Assembly: GCF_020509005.1 (NCBI RefSeq)
Contig: NC_063012.1
Span: 5,394,001-5,458,000, forward strand
DNA from: Fulvia fulva
Taxonomy: Eukaryota > Ascomycota > Dothideomycetes > Mycosphaerellales > Mycosphaerellaceae
DNA: 64,000 nucleotides
Direction of reading: 5' to 3'
Positions within the stretch are counted from its first letter, which is position 1. Each line of letters opens with the position of its first letter. The notes below the pieces were generated by a model. The model was not told where the DNA came from, made no database searches, and worked only from the letters and a program-made list of their open reading frames with translations. Below, in pieces: positions 24,767-37,100 of the stretch. Position numbers and translations under genes: made by a program.

Positions 24767-26092
24767 CTCGAATTGACTATAGCGAGTACTAAACGCAGTT
24801 TTCTATTCGTAGCCCTCCGTAATACGAATACGATTAAAGGTAGAGATAATATCGAGTTTCGTAAAGTACTTCTTCCTATTGAGGCGGTTTAGCGTTTCTT
24901 AGAATAGCGGTATTAGGTATCTACTTTTGACCGTAAGGGCGTTAAGAGCTCTATAGTCGATATAGACCCGTAGACCGCCGCATAGTTTACGTATAATTAG
25001 TACTAGTATAGAAGCCGGGCTCGTACTTCGTTATATCGCTCTAGATTCTAGCTAATTATCGACCTACTTCTTAATTACCTTATTCTCGCGAGACGACATT
25101 ACGTATAGCCGCTTAAAAGGAGGTGACTTAGTTTTGTCTTTAAGGTATACTTTATAGTCTTTACTAGGGCGGTAAGATAGGATCTTCGATATATACTAAC
25201 GGTTAAAATAGTCCTCGAAATCGTATAGTTCCTAGGGCAAGTAGACCTTAGTATCTTAGTCCTTGTCTTTACCTTTTATAAATCTATCGAAGTCGCTGTT
25301 TACTATTATTATATATACTATCAAGGGGTTTGCTAACTATACCTTCCGAAGGTTTATAGCGTAGAGCCTAGTAGGATCGAAGTCTTACCTAGTCGCTACT
25401 ATTACGTAGGCTCGTAATAGGTTAGCGTAGTACTTCTAACTAGGTAGTATAATCTATATTATATAGACTTCCGCCCCTTTCTTACGAGCTAGTTTTACTA
25501 CGTAGGCCGCGGAGATATTTACGATATCGATCTCTAGTTCTAGTTCGACAACTCGTTACTTTTGTTTCGTGTATCGGTACGGTCGCTTTAACGTCTTAAC
25601 GCCGTCTACCGGTAACGGTTATCGAGTATATATACGGAAGTTATCCTCTTCTTCCTCGAACGTCGTATAGAACTATAGTTAGGGTATATACTTAGGTAAC
25701 GATAGCGTAGGAGCGGTGACTTCGTCGGGGTTATCTTCTACTATCGGCGGTCGATAATTGCCTAATAGTACTAGCGTAGCTAGATAGTTAATAGACTATA
25801 CTATTAGGTACTTATTAGACCTCTAGTTTGCCTTATAGGTACGGCATTTCAAATGATTCATTATTATAATGCCCTTCTCCTATTATATCTCTAGTTCGTA
25901 GACTACGAACTAACTAGAGCCGAGCACGATGTTATACTCTAGTAATTCTACTAAATAGTAGCTAAGGATTTCGACGTAGCCGCTAATATTAAAAGGAAAG
26001 TACATAGACTCGGTAATAAGCTCGTTAGCGGAGCCGCTATTAGCTAGTCCTAATTAAAGAGGTTCTTCCTAGAGTCGAGGAAGATTATATAT
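24767..26092 (-). pseudogene. Gypsy-I pol, N-terminal part (RT fingers and protease region)
   Basis: Continuation of Gypsy-I pol on the other side of LINE-gamma copy A, ending at LINE-alpha copy B. By order it holds the RT fingers (about 24770-25100) and the protease (about 25700-26092). RIP stops are frequent and only short motifs can be read, so the assignment leans on position. Confidence 0.65.
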
Positions 26093-26245
26093 ACGAGCGT
26101 ATATAGATAGATATTTCATTAAGCTGTTGTAGTGCCCTTTGGCCTATGCAGCTATGCTATCTTGTTTTTTGTATATATAGAGGGGAAACCGTGTTGGTGA
26201 AAACCCCTCCTCCTTCCCGCCTGTCTTTTCCTCCTCGTTGTCGTC

Positions 26246-29200
26246 TTAAATTTCCCTTGTTAGGGGTACGCTAGTGTTATAGGCCTGCCCTAATGACTAC
26301 CCTATCTGCAACCCCCCTCGCTTCCGCCTCTTGTCTATCTACTCCTCCGTCTCGCTCGCGAGGCTAAACTGCTGGAGGTATCCCTGCTGTAGTATCCACC
26401 GAGAGATTCGGCGAATGTTGCCTTTGTCCCTAATAATTGACTTGTAGTCTCTCCTTCCCGCTTAGTGCCTCCAATTTCCCCTGCCTCTCGCCCACTGCGG
26501 GCATCGTAGTAGCATATGTTCTGGGTTTTGCGATGGGTAGCCACACTGGCAGGCTGGGCTATAGATGTCTAGTGCGCGTCTCCTGAACAGGTAGGCCCTT
26601 AATCCAATGTGTTCGGACCTGATTTGGATCGCTATGCTTGCTTCGGCCCTTGTCAGGTCCCTATATAGCTGGTAATTGTGTCTCTAGAAGGCTCGGAGCG
26701 CTATCGGGCCTGTTGTCTTAGGGGGCTTCCTTTTCCAGTCCTGCTCCCATAGGCAGCTCGCTATCTGTTCCGCTAGGTTTTGGGTCTTGGCCTTGCTCCC
26801 GCCGGCCTGGCGAGTCCTACGCTCCTCCTCCTTTCGTGCTAGCCATTCGGTGCTTGTCTGTACGGCCGTAAAGGTAGTAAGGTCATCCTCTTTTTGGCTT
26901 GTCCTATATCCTGCCCCTCTCCGGTAGCGGCTTTCTATCTTATTCTTTGCCTCCTGGATCGTAGTTTGTGCTAGGTAACCTGTCGTCTTTGCCGCGTATT
27001 GAATTCTCATTCCCCGGATGTACTGGCCGATTGGTAGTATTCCTGTCTCCATTTCTACCGTGCTTGTTGACGTTGTCTTGTATGCGCCTAGTACCCTACG
27101 TAGGTTCCCTGCCTGTGTCCTGTTTAGGGGTTGCTCTATCCGTTTCGGGATCGGCTTGCCTACGCCTCCTGTTCCCTAAATCTGTGCCCCGTACAACATA
27201 GCTGGTCTGACGATCGCCTTATACATTACTCTTGCCTTGTCGAATGTTGCTCCCTATGTAGATGCCGTAAGCCTCTTTATCGAGGCTTCATTGACTTGCG
27301 CTCGACTCTAGGCTTTCTTAATCTGTACATTCTAGCTTAGCTTCGGGTCGAGCCAGATCCCTAGTACTCGTAGCTCCGCTGATGGCTTGGTCTCGTAGCC
27401 TTGGATTCTTACCGCCGCCTTCATATTATGGTGTGTTCTCGCTTTACTGAAGTGTATAAGTTGGTACTTTTCAGGGGCGAACCGGGCACTATGCTTCTTT
27501 GCCCACTCCTCGCATTTCTTGTGCCTATCTTCAAGGAGGCGACAGTTCTCTTCTGTCGAGTCTGACCAGGCTAGGATGTTTGTATCGTCTACGAACCCCG
27601 ATGCTGAGGTTTGCGGAGAGGTGAGTAGGGGGATTAGATCCGACATAAATATCAGAAACAGGATAGGGGAGAGAGTAGATCCCTAAGGTATTCCAGTCTC
27701 TGCCTTCACCGGGTCGGACGTGTACCTTCCTAGGACTAGGTATGTCGTCCGTTCCTAGAGAAAGGAGAAGACGAACGACGTTGCCTACTGGGGGATGCCT
27801 TTCTACTGTAGGATATGTATTAGCCTTTAGTGTGAGACGTTGTCGAAGGCCCCTACGATGTCGAGGGATAGTAAGGACGCCGCTCGGTTCCTGCCGTAGT
27901 GCCAGAGGGTCTGAATTTGCTCCGTAATTAGCTCCATTGCTGTTAGTGTCGATCGCTGGCTTCTTCCCCCCATCTATGTTGCTGGGAGTACGTGGTTGTC
28001 CTCGGCAAGCTGCGTAAGTCTCTGGGCTACTATCTTTTCTAGGACCTTCCCTATCGTATTTAGAAGTGCTATTGGTCTGTACGACTTGGGCTGAGTATAG
28101 TCTTCCTTCTGTGGCTTGCGTAGCACTACTGTCATAGACTCTCTGTACGGCTTCGGGTGATACCCTAGCCGTAGGCACGCGGTAAATAGGTTTGCAAGGC
28201 TCGGCGCGATCTCTTCTCTATACTCTTTTAGCAGTACGTTTGGTATCCTGTCTAGGCCTGGGGCTTTTCGTCCCTTTAGCTTACTTATGACTCCTGTTAC
28301 TGTGTTAGAGCTAACCGCCCAATCTATGTCTAGGGGTTCCGGGTATGTGCTCGGGTCGATGTCCGTAAGGTCTGCCTCTACTTACGTCGAAAAGAAATGG
28401 TCGGCTAACGCTTTTGCCTTGCCCCGGGGCGTAGCCTAGGCAATCCCTTCGCGGTCTACGATTGGGGGGAAGTGAGGGGCTTGTTGCTCTTTAGGTAGTC
28501 GTGCCCATTTAGCAAGTCTCTACATCTGTTCCGGGTTTTCTGTAACGAGCCCGATCGTCGCTCTCTAGTCCTACAGCTTATCGCGTCTTATCTATGCCTT
28601 CTTCTCTTGTGTCGCGTGGCAGTATTGCTCCCACGTCTCTTAGGTGTGCTCCTTCGTCCACTGTCGCCTTGCCCTTCTAGCCTCCCTTACCTTCGTAGAC
28701 CATTCAGGGGTCCAGAAGGCCTTCTACTGCGTTGAGGGCCGGAGTAACGGCGTGTATTGTTCCGCTGCTTGCCATATGACCGAGGTAATCTGTTCCGCTG
28801 CTTGATCTAGCTGAGCTGTCGTCTCGAGTTCTCTATGCTGTGGTAGGTTCGCTATTAGGAAGCCTCTTATGTCGTCCTAGCGTACCTTCTTCTAGTTACG
28901 GCGTGGTTCGTTTGCTGGCTCCTCTATCGCCTTCACCCCTAGCGTCGTTTGGATAGGGATATGGTCTAAGGAGGCTTCTAGCGCGTAGTTCGGTCGGCAT
29001 TAGACTAGTCTCTCTTCAAGTTCTCGTGATAGAAAGTATAGGTCGATCGTGCTTGCACTAGTACGGGCCTTCCACGTCTCTGTTCCCTTTGGTGTTACTA
29101 AGGCCATTCCGTAGCGTGCGGTTATGTCCAGTAGCTTCCCCCCTAGAAATGCGTACGGGGGAGTAAATTCGAGTCCCCACTGTGGGTGGTGGAGGTTGAA

Positions 29201-29650
29201 GTCGCCGAGGAGTACTTGCTTCGTGTCTTGGCTTAGGGTCCGCTCTAGGTGGGCGAGGGTTCCTAGTTCCCTACTCGTCCGACCCCGCGGTGGCGGGTTG
29301 TAAACGTTATAGATCTAGATAGGGCCTTGTGTCGTGTCGATCTGGATTAATGTTATGTCTCCTAGGTTGCCCTACTACGGTAGTATAACCTTCCACGACT
29401 CAAGGTCTATAGTCTTGCTTACGTATATACATGTCCTCGGGATGACGCCTCGTTAGCCCGCGATTACGGTGTGGTATCTCCGGTCATTATAAGTGGCTGG
29501 GAGTCCTACGTAGGGGTTGATCTATAGTTCCTGTACCGCAATAACGTGGTGCCGTAGCGGGTCTAGCTCTTGTAGAAAGTGGCGCTGGACCTTGTCCCTA
29601 CTTTTGTTTACGTTGTACTGTACGATAGTGATGTCGTCGTATAGTATCAT
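26246..29650 (-). pseudogene. LINE-alpha copy B ORF2 (endonuclease and reverse transcriptase)
   Basis: 1135-codon frame from ATG (29648-29650) to TAA (26246-26248). N-terminal AP-endonuclease: TIVQYNVNKSRDKV, LLGDFNLHHPQWG, STIDLYF, SLDHIPI. Reverse transcriptase: GVISKLKGRKAPGLDRIPN, SLLSLDIVGAFDNVSH and the intact catalytic box FVDDTNILAW (near 27590). Then VMYKAIVRPAMLYGAQIW and a C-terminal CQCGYPSQNPEHMLLRCPQW zinc-binding motif of CCHC type. No RNase H. About two dozen or fewer TAG codons interrupt an otherwise intact frame, so it is inactive but recent. Confidence 0.88.
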
Positions 29651-29823
29651 TCGTTATCCGTGAGGTCCATTTCCGTGCTGACCTGCTGTGTCTCCTGAGC
29701 CTATATCTCGCTGTCCGGCTGGCCCTAGGGCCGCTGGGGCGCCCCAAAGATTCGCATTTGGCCTAGTTCGTTGGCAGCCCGGTTAAGGTGTCGAGGCCTA
29801 CCGGGAGGTAGATGCGTTTGCGG

Positions 29824-31049
29824 TTAGGTTCCCTTGTTCGTCTCTTCTACCCTCTTCCTTTTGCTCGGCTCGAAGCCCTTGTACACGGTAGGTCCCTCCT
29901 GCTGTCGTTGGGGGTACCTAGCTAGTGTAGAGATCCTTGCTTGTCTCGCTCGTTCTTGTGCTGCTATTCTAGCCGGGCATTGGCTTGAATACGCTAGGTG
30001 CCTTCTGCCGCAGCATGCGTACCTGCTCTCCTTTTTTAGGCATTCCCTTCCCTGGTGTGGGCCTGCGCAGTGAGGACACCTTAGGGTCTTCTCCCCGCAT
30101 TTTGAGGCTATGTGACCGTACTGTTGGCATTGGAAGCATTGTAGTACCCTGTGGCTGCTCTGATGGATCTCCGTGTCCATTCTCTCGCAGTTCTAGAATA
30201 GCCCATTGTCTAATATCTGGTTAGCTTGTTCCGCTGTCTCTACCCAAATAATAAGCGATGAATGCGTCTTTTCTCGGTCTACTGTCTTGTGCAGCCATGC
30301 CGCCTTCGTTAGTCGTACTCCTAGGGAGGTGTTCTGGTTCTGTACTTGGAGGTGGGGAAGGTCTTCGACCTTGAATGTCCTAGGGACCCCGTAGGCGATG
30401 ACGGTATACTGTTGGTGGGAGACTCGTGCCGACTTCGCGACTTTAGTAGTCCACTCCTTATAGGTCTCCAGCTTTCGTCTATCAGACTCTTGTACGGTAA
30501 AGAGTCTTACTACGCCTGTTGCCTCTACCCTCGCCCCAACTACCTCCTTTTGGCCGATTCTGTCGACAATCTCCTTGCTTGTTAGGGCTGCGATTTCTTG
30601 TTTCTCCGCCGGATCAGTAATGTATAGGCGTACCGCCTTACTTGCCTTCGGAGGGGGTTGATTCTTGCCTGCTGCTACTGTTGCCTATGTAGTTAGTTTC
30701 TGGGCTGCCTTCTGTATTACTTGTTGGATTGTCTTCGGGATTTGGTATGATAGCGCTTTTAGCGCTCCTAGTAGCTGTGCTATAGTGTTCTTATATGCCC
30801 GGGCTAGGTGTTCGTCATCCCCTAGTAAGTTCTCCGCCTCCGTATATAGGGTCGTCCACGCTATGTTGTTTGTCGTTGGCCTCTGCTTTCTGTATAGTGG
30901 GCCTTGGCTTGTGTCCTGGGTTTTTTCTTGGTTTGTTCCCCGGTTTGACTCTTAGTGCAGAATGTTCGCAAGGCTGTGGCTCTCGTTGGTTGCTATCCTT
31001 CGCTATTGCTCGGGGTCGCGCTTCCTAATTAGGCAGTTGTCCTCCGCGT
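29824..31049 (-). pseudogene. LINE-alpha copy B ORF1, 5'-truncated
   Basis: ORF1 frame, cut at its 5' end by the insertion boundary. It contains ENLLGDDEHLARAYKN, QLLGALKALSYQIPK, AVRLYITDPAEKQEI and the zinc knuckle CFQCQQYGHIASKC (around 30110-30150), then a second Cys motif CPHCAGPHQGREC. It ends EETNKGT with the stop at 29824-29826. A few TAG codons. It lacks the 4-bp duplication present in copy 1. The ORF1-ORF2 gap is about 170 bp. Confidence 0.82.
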
Positions 31050-31064
31050 ACGAGCGTATATAGA

Positions 31065-33690
31065 ATTTATATACTAAGAGGTAGCACTATAATTAAGGAA
31101 GGTAAGAGCTTAATTACTATCTATACTACTAGGCATTATAAGGTAAGGGGACACTCTCGGCCTTAGTGCCCCTCGTATAATAGGCGGTATTAGAGAGCTT
31201 ACTAATATACGTAAAGCGAACTCTAGTCCTTATATTACTATATCTCGCTATATTTCCTTCTTAGTATTATGTTCGTAAGTAGGACTAACGGTTGTCGTAC
31301 TTAAGCGTTAGTCTAGCTATTTCCCTATTACTAAGGGTTAGCCGGTGTCTATATTATAGAGCTAGTATTCGCGCGCGGCGGAGGGCGCTTATACTACTTA
31401 ATAGGGTAGTCTAGAGAGTATAAGTTATAGTCTATACGGCGGTAGCGGATATAACCGCCTACTACGATAATACTAGCCTTCTCCTTAGGCTCGAGCTTCT
31501 TAAGTTCCTTAAATTCGCGCGGTATTTAAGCGTATAGCTTAAGGCCTAAACCTTAGGCTACGCCGGGCACGGTAGGTATAGTACCGTTACTACCGCTAGT
31601 ACTACGAGGTAGTCGTAGTATAGCTAGGGTCTTTGACTTTAGGCGCTCGAACTTAGCTTCGAGCTTATAGTATAGGTCGACTAAGTCTTCGCGGTCCTTA
31701 GTCTCTATAGGCAGTGCCTCTATATATTTATAGTTAAGCTTACTCTCGAGTAGGCGGTAATCGGTCTTAGCTAATAGGTCGTATAAGTTACGCTATTCGT
31801 TATACTTAGCGATAAAGATAGAAAATGACTCGTTCTTACCCTACTATAAGACCTAGAGCTTCTAGAAGGCCTTGTCTACGACGTCCTTCTTACTATACCG
31901 ATCGATAAGGAATTAGATGATCCTATCGGTAGACTTAAAGGGATTAATATAATTGCGCTTAGTACGCTTAGAGGGTACTCGCGGATTATATAGCTAGTAC
32001 GGGTACCTGTCGAGGTAGTTAAGGATGTAGCGTAGTCCGTCCTCGATAGTCTAGAACTGTGTTACGGACAGCTTAATCTCTAGCTAATCGGGCTAACGGT
32101 TAAAGTTTATATTCTTATTATAGAAATTGCTTTCTAGGTCCTTAACTGACTTATTAGTATATATAACATTGACGGAGGGTTCGATAGTAGTGAACTAGCT
32201 AACGGCGGTATTGCTAGTCACCCTAGAAGTACTACTAGGTATGCCCTAGCGTTCTCGTTATAAGGAGTTACGGCGTAGGTAACGGCGTAGTCGACTATTA
32301 TCTCTACCCTTATCGTTATTAGAGTTGTCTCCGTCGTTATTGCTACTACCTCTACTACCTCCTCGTCGGGTACCTCTACCTATACGGTCCTACTAAGTAG
32401 GAGGCGTAGGTAATCGTAAAACACCGTTACGACGAGGGGAAAAGACGCGGACCTAACGACTACGGTCCTTATTATTTTTACCGTTAGTACCGCTAGTATC
32501 GCTAGTACCGTTCGTGTCCTTAGCTACTAGCTAAGTCTTTAGCTCTACTACCTCCTTATTTAGAGCCTAATTACGCTTAGATAGGGCTTTGATGTCCTTA
32601 GGTAATATGCCTACCTACGACTCCTCGACCTATCCGAAGAGCGTGTCGTTATCCTATCGGAGGCGCTAATTAGCTTCCTTAAGGTCTTATATCTAACTCT
32701 TATACTTCTAGTATTTGTTAAAGTAGAATATAAAGAGGCCCTTAATATCCTTATCCTTTTCGAGTTGACTAAGACTCTCGGATACAATGTTACGTTCCTT
32801 CTTTATATCGGCGTACTTACGCTATATAACCTTATTAGCCTTCTTTAGGGACTCGACCTAGTTAAAAAGTGTGATAAAGTCTGACTATATCTAGCGAACG
32901 AGGTAAAACATAATCTCCGGGTATACTATAGTACGAGTCGCGAACTCGGCTAGGCTCTTAATAGTAGTATACTCTAAGCCGATTGCCTACTCCTTAGGTT
33001 AGCGTATATCATTAGTTTTACTATCTTATATAGATATATTGTCTCTTAACTCTATGATCTTATACACCTTAATTCCTCCTTCTTCTAAGATCTATTCTTC
33101 GTCGAGGAATTGTACGAAGTTAATAGGGTCGGAGGTTAAGGCAAACTACTATTCTTTAGGTAGTAGATCCTTTTCGATCTCTTATTGTTCGGCGGCGAAT
33201 ACGTTCGAGTCGTCGTCGGAAGGGAAGGCACCTAGGGCGGTATCGATACCTAGGTTATCGAGTGTCTACGTTTTAGTAGATACGGTTAGGAAAAGCTTAG
33301 CGCGTATGAGCGACTAACGCTTATACTTACTAAGATCTAGATAAAGAGGTTACTTAGGCAAGAGCACCCCGTTAGTAGTACTACCGGGTATAGCTATATT
33401 GTACTATTACGTAGTAGATAAGACTACTCTCTTAGTAGGTATATAAGGGCCCTATAAGAGTAGGGAGGCGTACGTTTTACGCGAAGGAGAGAGGTAATCT
33501 ATTAACTTAACTAATACGCTTGTTTATACGACTATAGTTATTATTAGTACGCCTATACGCGTAACTCGACGGTTAGTAACTATAGTAAACTTGACCTACC
33601 TTAACGCGTACTTTACTAGTACGATTTAATTATAACTGCTAGCCTAACTAGATAGGCCGCTTATAAGACCGAACAAACTATTACGAGTAG
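31065..33690 (-). pseudogene. Gypsy-I gag and leader, RIP-inactivated
   Basis: Reverse-strand gag remnant between LINE-alpha copy B and the 5' LTR. A Gly/Arg/Asp/Asn-rich stretch (RGGRGSSNNDGDNSNND, about 32290-32370) is followed by a retrotransposon-gag-type region (about 31650-32100). This layout matches Gypsy-II gag, which has a coiled coil, an acidic Gly/Asp tract and then the gag domain. TAG and TAA codons throughout. The leader next to the LTR has no recognised primer-binding site. Confidence 0.7.
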
Positions 33691-33828
33691 TAATCTATAA
33701 GACGATAGTATAGGGTTACCGTAAAACAAGCGTTATTTAGTAAGGCTAAGAAAGAGAGGCATAAAGCGCGCGAGATATATAAGGAAGCGCTAAGGCGCGC
33801 GACGTCACGGTAGTAGTAAACCGTAATA
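33691..33828 (-). repeat. Gypsy-I 5' LTR
   Basis: 138 bp, partner of 12818-12955. A TATATAT stretch in the middle could be the promoter. The outer flank (33829-33847) is only 19 bp before Copia-I copy b begins. Confidence 0.78.
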
Positions 33829-33847
33829 GTACTAATATAGTACTATA

Positions 33848-34083
33848 TATTAAAACAGGTACGGGTGGATAGTAGCGGAGTGGAGTAAGAGATCAATCTT
33901 TAACTAACTAATAGCACGAGCATGCAGCAATATATCAGGAACCAATATGTTGATTGTGTTGGATGTCTATCTAAGCTAAAGGGGAGAGAAGGTATCTCCC
34001 TACAAGCTGAGTCATCGTGGATGCCTCAGGCTGCCAGATCACTTCCTGATTGTTGACTCCCTTTGAGATGCTACATCTTAACA
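33848..34083 (-). repeat. Copia-I copy b 3' LTR
   Basis: 236 bp; differs from 39229-39464 by a small number of transitions, several of RIP type. Followed inward by the purine-rich tract GATGAGTGGGAG, read on the minus strand. Confidence 0.92.
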
Positions 34084-34148
34084 CTCCCACTCATCTCGTA
34101 TGGGAGGTTACAGTCTGCTCACTTCCTGTCAATAGTACTTGGACCTTT

Positions 34149-37100
34149 TTATGACAGGTTTAGCTGGCTTACAAACCTCTGGAAGTGTGGACCAGTCTTT
34201 GGTTTTGTAAACCCGTCTGCAACCATCTCAGAGGTTGGGGTGTACTCAACAGCAATAAGCCTCCTCCACCAAAGTTTCCTAACAGCGTTATAGGCAATGT
34301 CAATGTGCTTCGACTTGTCATGAACATGTGCATCTTTCACTAGGGTGAGGGCAGCTTGATTGTCACCTCTTAATTGGACTGGTCTCAAATTTGATACAGT
34401 CTCCTAGTTTCCAGTGATTCTTAGTTGATGGGAACAGTCTCCTACTAACTCTGGACAATCCATTTCCCTTAGCAGTGAAGCTAGGAATTGGGACTGCTTC
34501 GCACATGCATTCATAGCCATGTATTCAGCCTCCATTGTGGATGTTGCTACAGACTTTTGCTTCTTGCTCATCCAAGAAACTGGTGCCCCACAGAGGAAGA
34601 AGACATACCTAAGGATTGAGACTCTGTCTGCTTTGTCCATTGCATAATCAGAATCACAGTATCCAATAAGGTGTCCTTTTCCAGACTTTGAGAACTGAAG
34701 TCCTAGATCAGGGTATGATCTTAGGTACCTAGTGATCTTCTTCAAAGCCTTCATGTGGTAGGTGGATGGGTCACTCACAAATGAGCTCATCCTTCCTAGG
34801 GCAAAAGCAATGTCTGGCCTTGTGATTGTTGCTGGCCACATCCAAGTACCATTAATACTCTGGTACTCTGCCTTGTCACACCTCTCATCTATGTGGCTTG
34901 AAGGTTTGAGGGCCTCATAGCTGTCCATGGGTGAGTGTGTAGGTGCTGCCTTCTCATGGTTCATTCCCATCTTGGCTAGGCTGTCCCTAACAAAGTGTCC
35001 TTGGTCAAGTTTCAGGATTCCTCTCTTCCTGTCCCTTGTGACTCTCATGCCAAGGATCTTTTCAGGTTCACCTAGATCTTTGATCTTGAAGATCTTGCCA
35101 AGTTCTCTTTTGAACCAGAGAACATCTGTCAACTTTGGTGCAGCAATTGGAATGTCATCCACATGTATAAGGATTATGATCTCCCTCTTCTTATGGATAA
35201 GTAGGCATGGATCCACTTCTGACTGTGTGAATCCAATCTCTCTGAGCTTTGACACACAGAGTTGATTCCAATCTCTAGCTGCTTGCTTAAGTCCATACAA
35301 GCTTTTAAGGATTTTGAACACCATGTTTGGTGGAAGCTCAACTCCTGGTGGTGGTAACATGAAGATGTCTTCATGGAGGGTGCTTTCTGTGAATGCATTG
35401 TTCACATCCACTTGGTGAAGATGAAGATCCTTCTTACACACAATAGCCATAAACACCCTAAGGGTGTCCTGTCTTACTGTAGGTGCAAATGTCTCCATAA
35501 AGTCAACACCAAACTTCTGTGAGAAGCCCCTTGTAACTAGTCTAGCCTTGAACTTTTCAATAGCTCCACTAATGCTTCTCTTAATATCAAAGACCTATCT
35601 TGATGTAACCAGATTTGCTCCTTTTGGTGGAACAGAATTTTCCTAGGTGTTGTTACTCTGTAGAGCATCTAGTTCCTTTTGGATTGCTTCCTTCCAAAGA
35701 TGTCCCCATTTCTTGTCATTCACAGCATCCTTGTAGGATTTTGGAATTGGGACCTCTTGCTTGTATGTAATGGCTTCTACAGTTGCTGCAAAGGCCATTT
35801 CCTCAACTTCTTCCAGGAATTCGCTATCCCATGGTATTGAACTGTCCACTGATTGCATGGCTGCAAAGAAAGCTTGGTGAAAAGCAGCAAGGTTCTCTGA
35901 GAGGTCCATTGCTTCTCCCACTTCAGTGGTTAGTTCGGGCTTAGGGACCATAGATCTTGGGGCTTTCTGTTTCATGTCATAGCCCTCAACATCATAGTCA
36001 GCCTTTCTCTTTCCAAGGGATGATTTAGGGACCGTCACTTATGACCTAGTAACGTCTATTTCCTAGGGATCTAGGGAGCTTCTCTTAATTAGCTAATCGA
36101 TTTTCTGAAATTCCCCTACGTTCTCCGGAGGTTAGGGAAGTTGCACAAACAGCTTTCTCGGCTGAGCGACTTTAGGGCTCTCAATTGGCTGATTTATTTC
36201 GGGGGGGCTCTGATGGACGCCTGAATGGTAGGTAGATTGTCCTAAGGATACGTTCTTCCTCGGCCTTCCTAAGGGCTTCCTAGCTGGTGCACTGCTTGGT
36301 AGATTCAATGTTAGAACATTGAGACCTATATCACCTCCAGGCTAGTCCTCAAAGAAGTCTGCATGTGTGTGTTGTTTAACAGCTCTCATGTCTGGTTCCC
36401 AAAAGAGCCAGGCTTTAGCTGTGTTTTCAACATACCTAATAAACACTGCTTCTTTACCCCTATTCATTAGCTTGTCACTTCTTGCCCATTGAGGTTGGGA
36501 TCTTGTGTCCATATAGACAACAGCTTTGCATCCCCAAACTTTCAAATGGTTGATGGTCGGTTTGATACCATCAAAAGCCTCATCTGGTGAAACCTTGAAC
36601 CCATCGTAATCTGGGCCATTTGGCAGTTTGTTCCTCATATAAGTTTGGGCCTCTAGTGCTTCAGGCCAAAATTCAACCGGCATTTTAGCCTCTTCAAGCA
36701 TTGCCCTTATAGAGTCCTCTGAGGTTTGTATTGACCTCTCAACTGGTCCATTCTGTAGAGAGTTGTATGCCTCAGTCGGCTCGAGCCCAATCCCCAAATC
36801 CTTCTCCCACTGCTTCACTAATGTAATAAGTTCTTTTGCATTGTCAAGTCTTACTGCTTTCAGCTGCGCTGATGATTTCCTCTCTGCTTTGATCTTCCAG
36901 TTCTGGAGAGCAACTGGAGCATCTTCTCTTTTCCTAAGAGGAAAGGTCCACTTCTTCCTAGAGAAGTTGTCAACAATCTCAAGCCAGTATTTGAATCCTA
37001 GTCTTGAGATTGGTAGTGGGCCACATATGTCAATAGATACAAGGGCAAGTCTTTCAGGTCTTCTCTCTGTAACTTTGCCTTTGTACTTCTTCATCTTTGC

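Larger units (their letters stand above)
26093..31064 (-). mobile_element. LINE-alpha copy B, Tad-like LINE, lightly mutated
   Basis: Inserted between the protease and gag regions of Gypsy-I. The 15-bp target duplication acgagcgtatataga is at 26093-26107 and 31050-31064; the element is 26108-31049. It matches LINE-alpha copy 1 from about 3645 onward, so it is 5'-truncated by roughly 190 bp, a normal result of incomplete target-primed reverse transcription. Stops are far fewer than in copy 1 and are nearly all TAG. Confidence 0.9.
12818..33828 (-). mobile_element. Gypsy-I, Ty3/gypsy retrotransposon, RIP-mutated host of three nested insertions
   Basis: Reverse-strand LTR element with 138-bp LTRs at 12818-12955 and 33691-33828. 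Its parts are split by Copia-I copy a, LINE-gamma copy A and LINE-alpha copy B. Subtracting the inserts and their duplications leaves about 7.5 kb, a normal full length (Gypsy-II is 7.2 kb). In reverse order the element reads LTR, gag, protease, RT, RNase H, integrase, C-terminal domain, LTR. No clean 5-bp target duplication could be found at the outer ends. All domains carry stops of RIP type. Confidence 0.8.

Noticed and set aside
12813..33833. Target duplication for Gypsy-I
   Set aside because: The flanking five bases (ggtag and gtact) do not match, and RIP alone does not explain the difference. The LTR edges may be off by a few bases, or recombination occurred.
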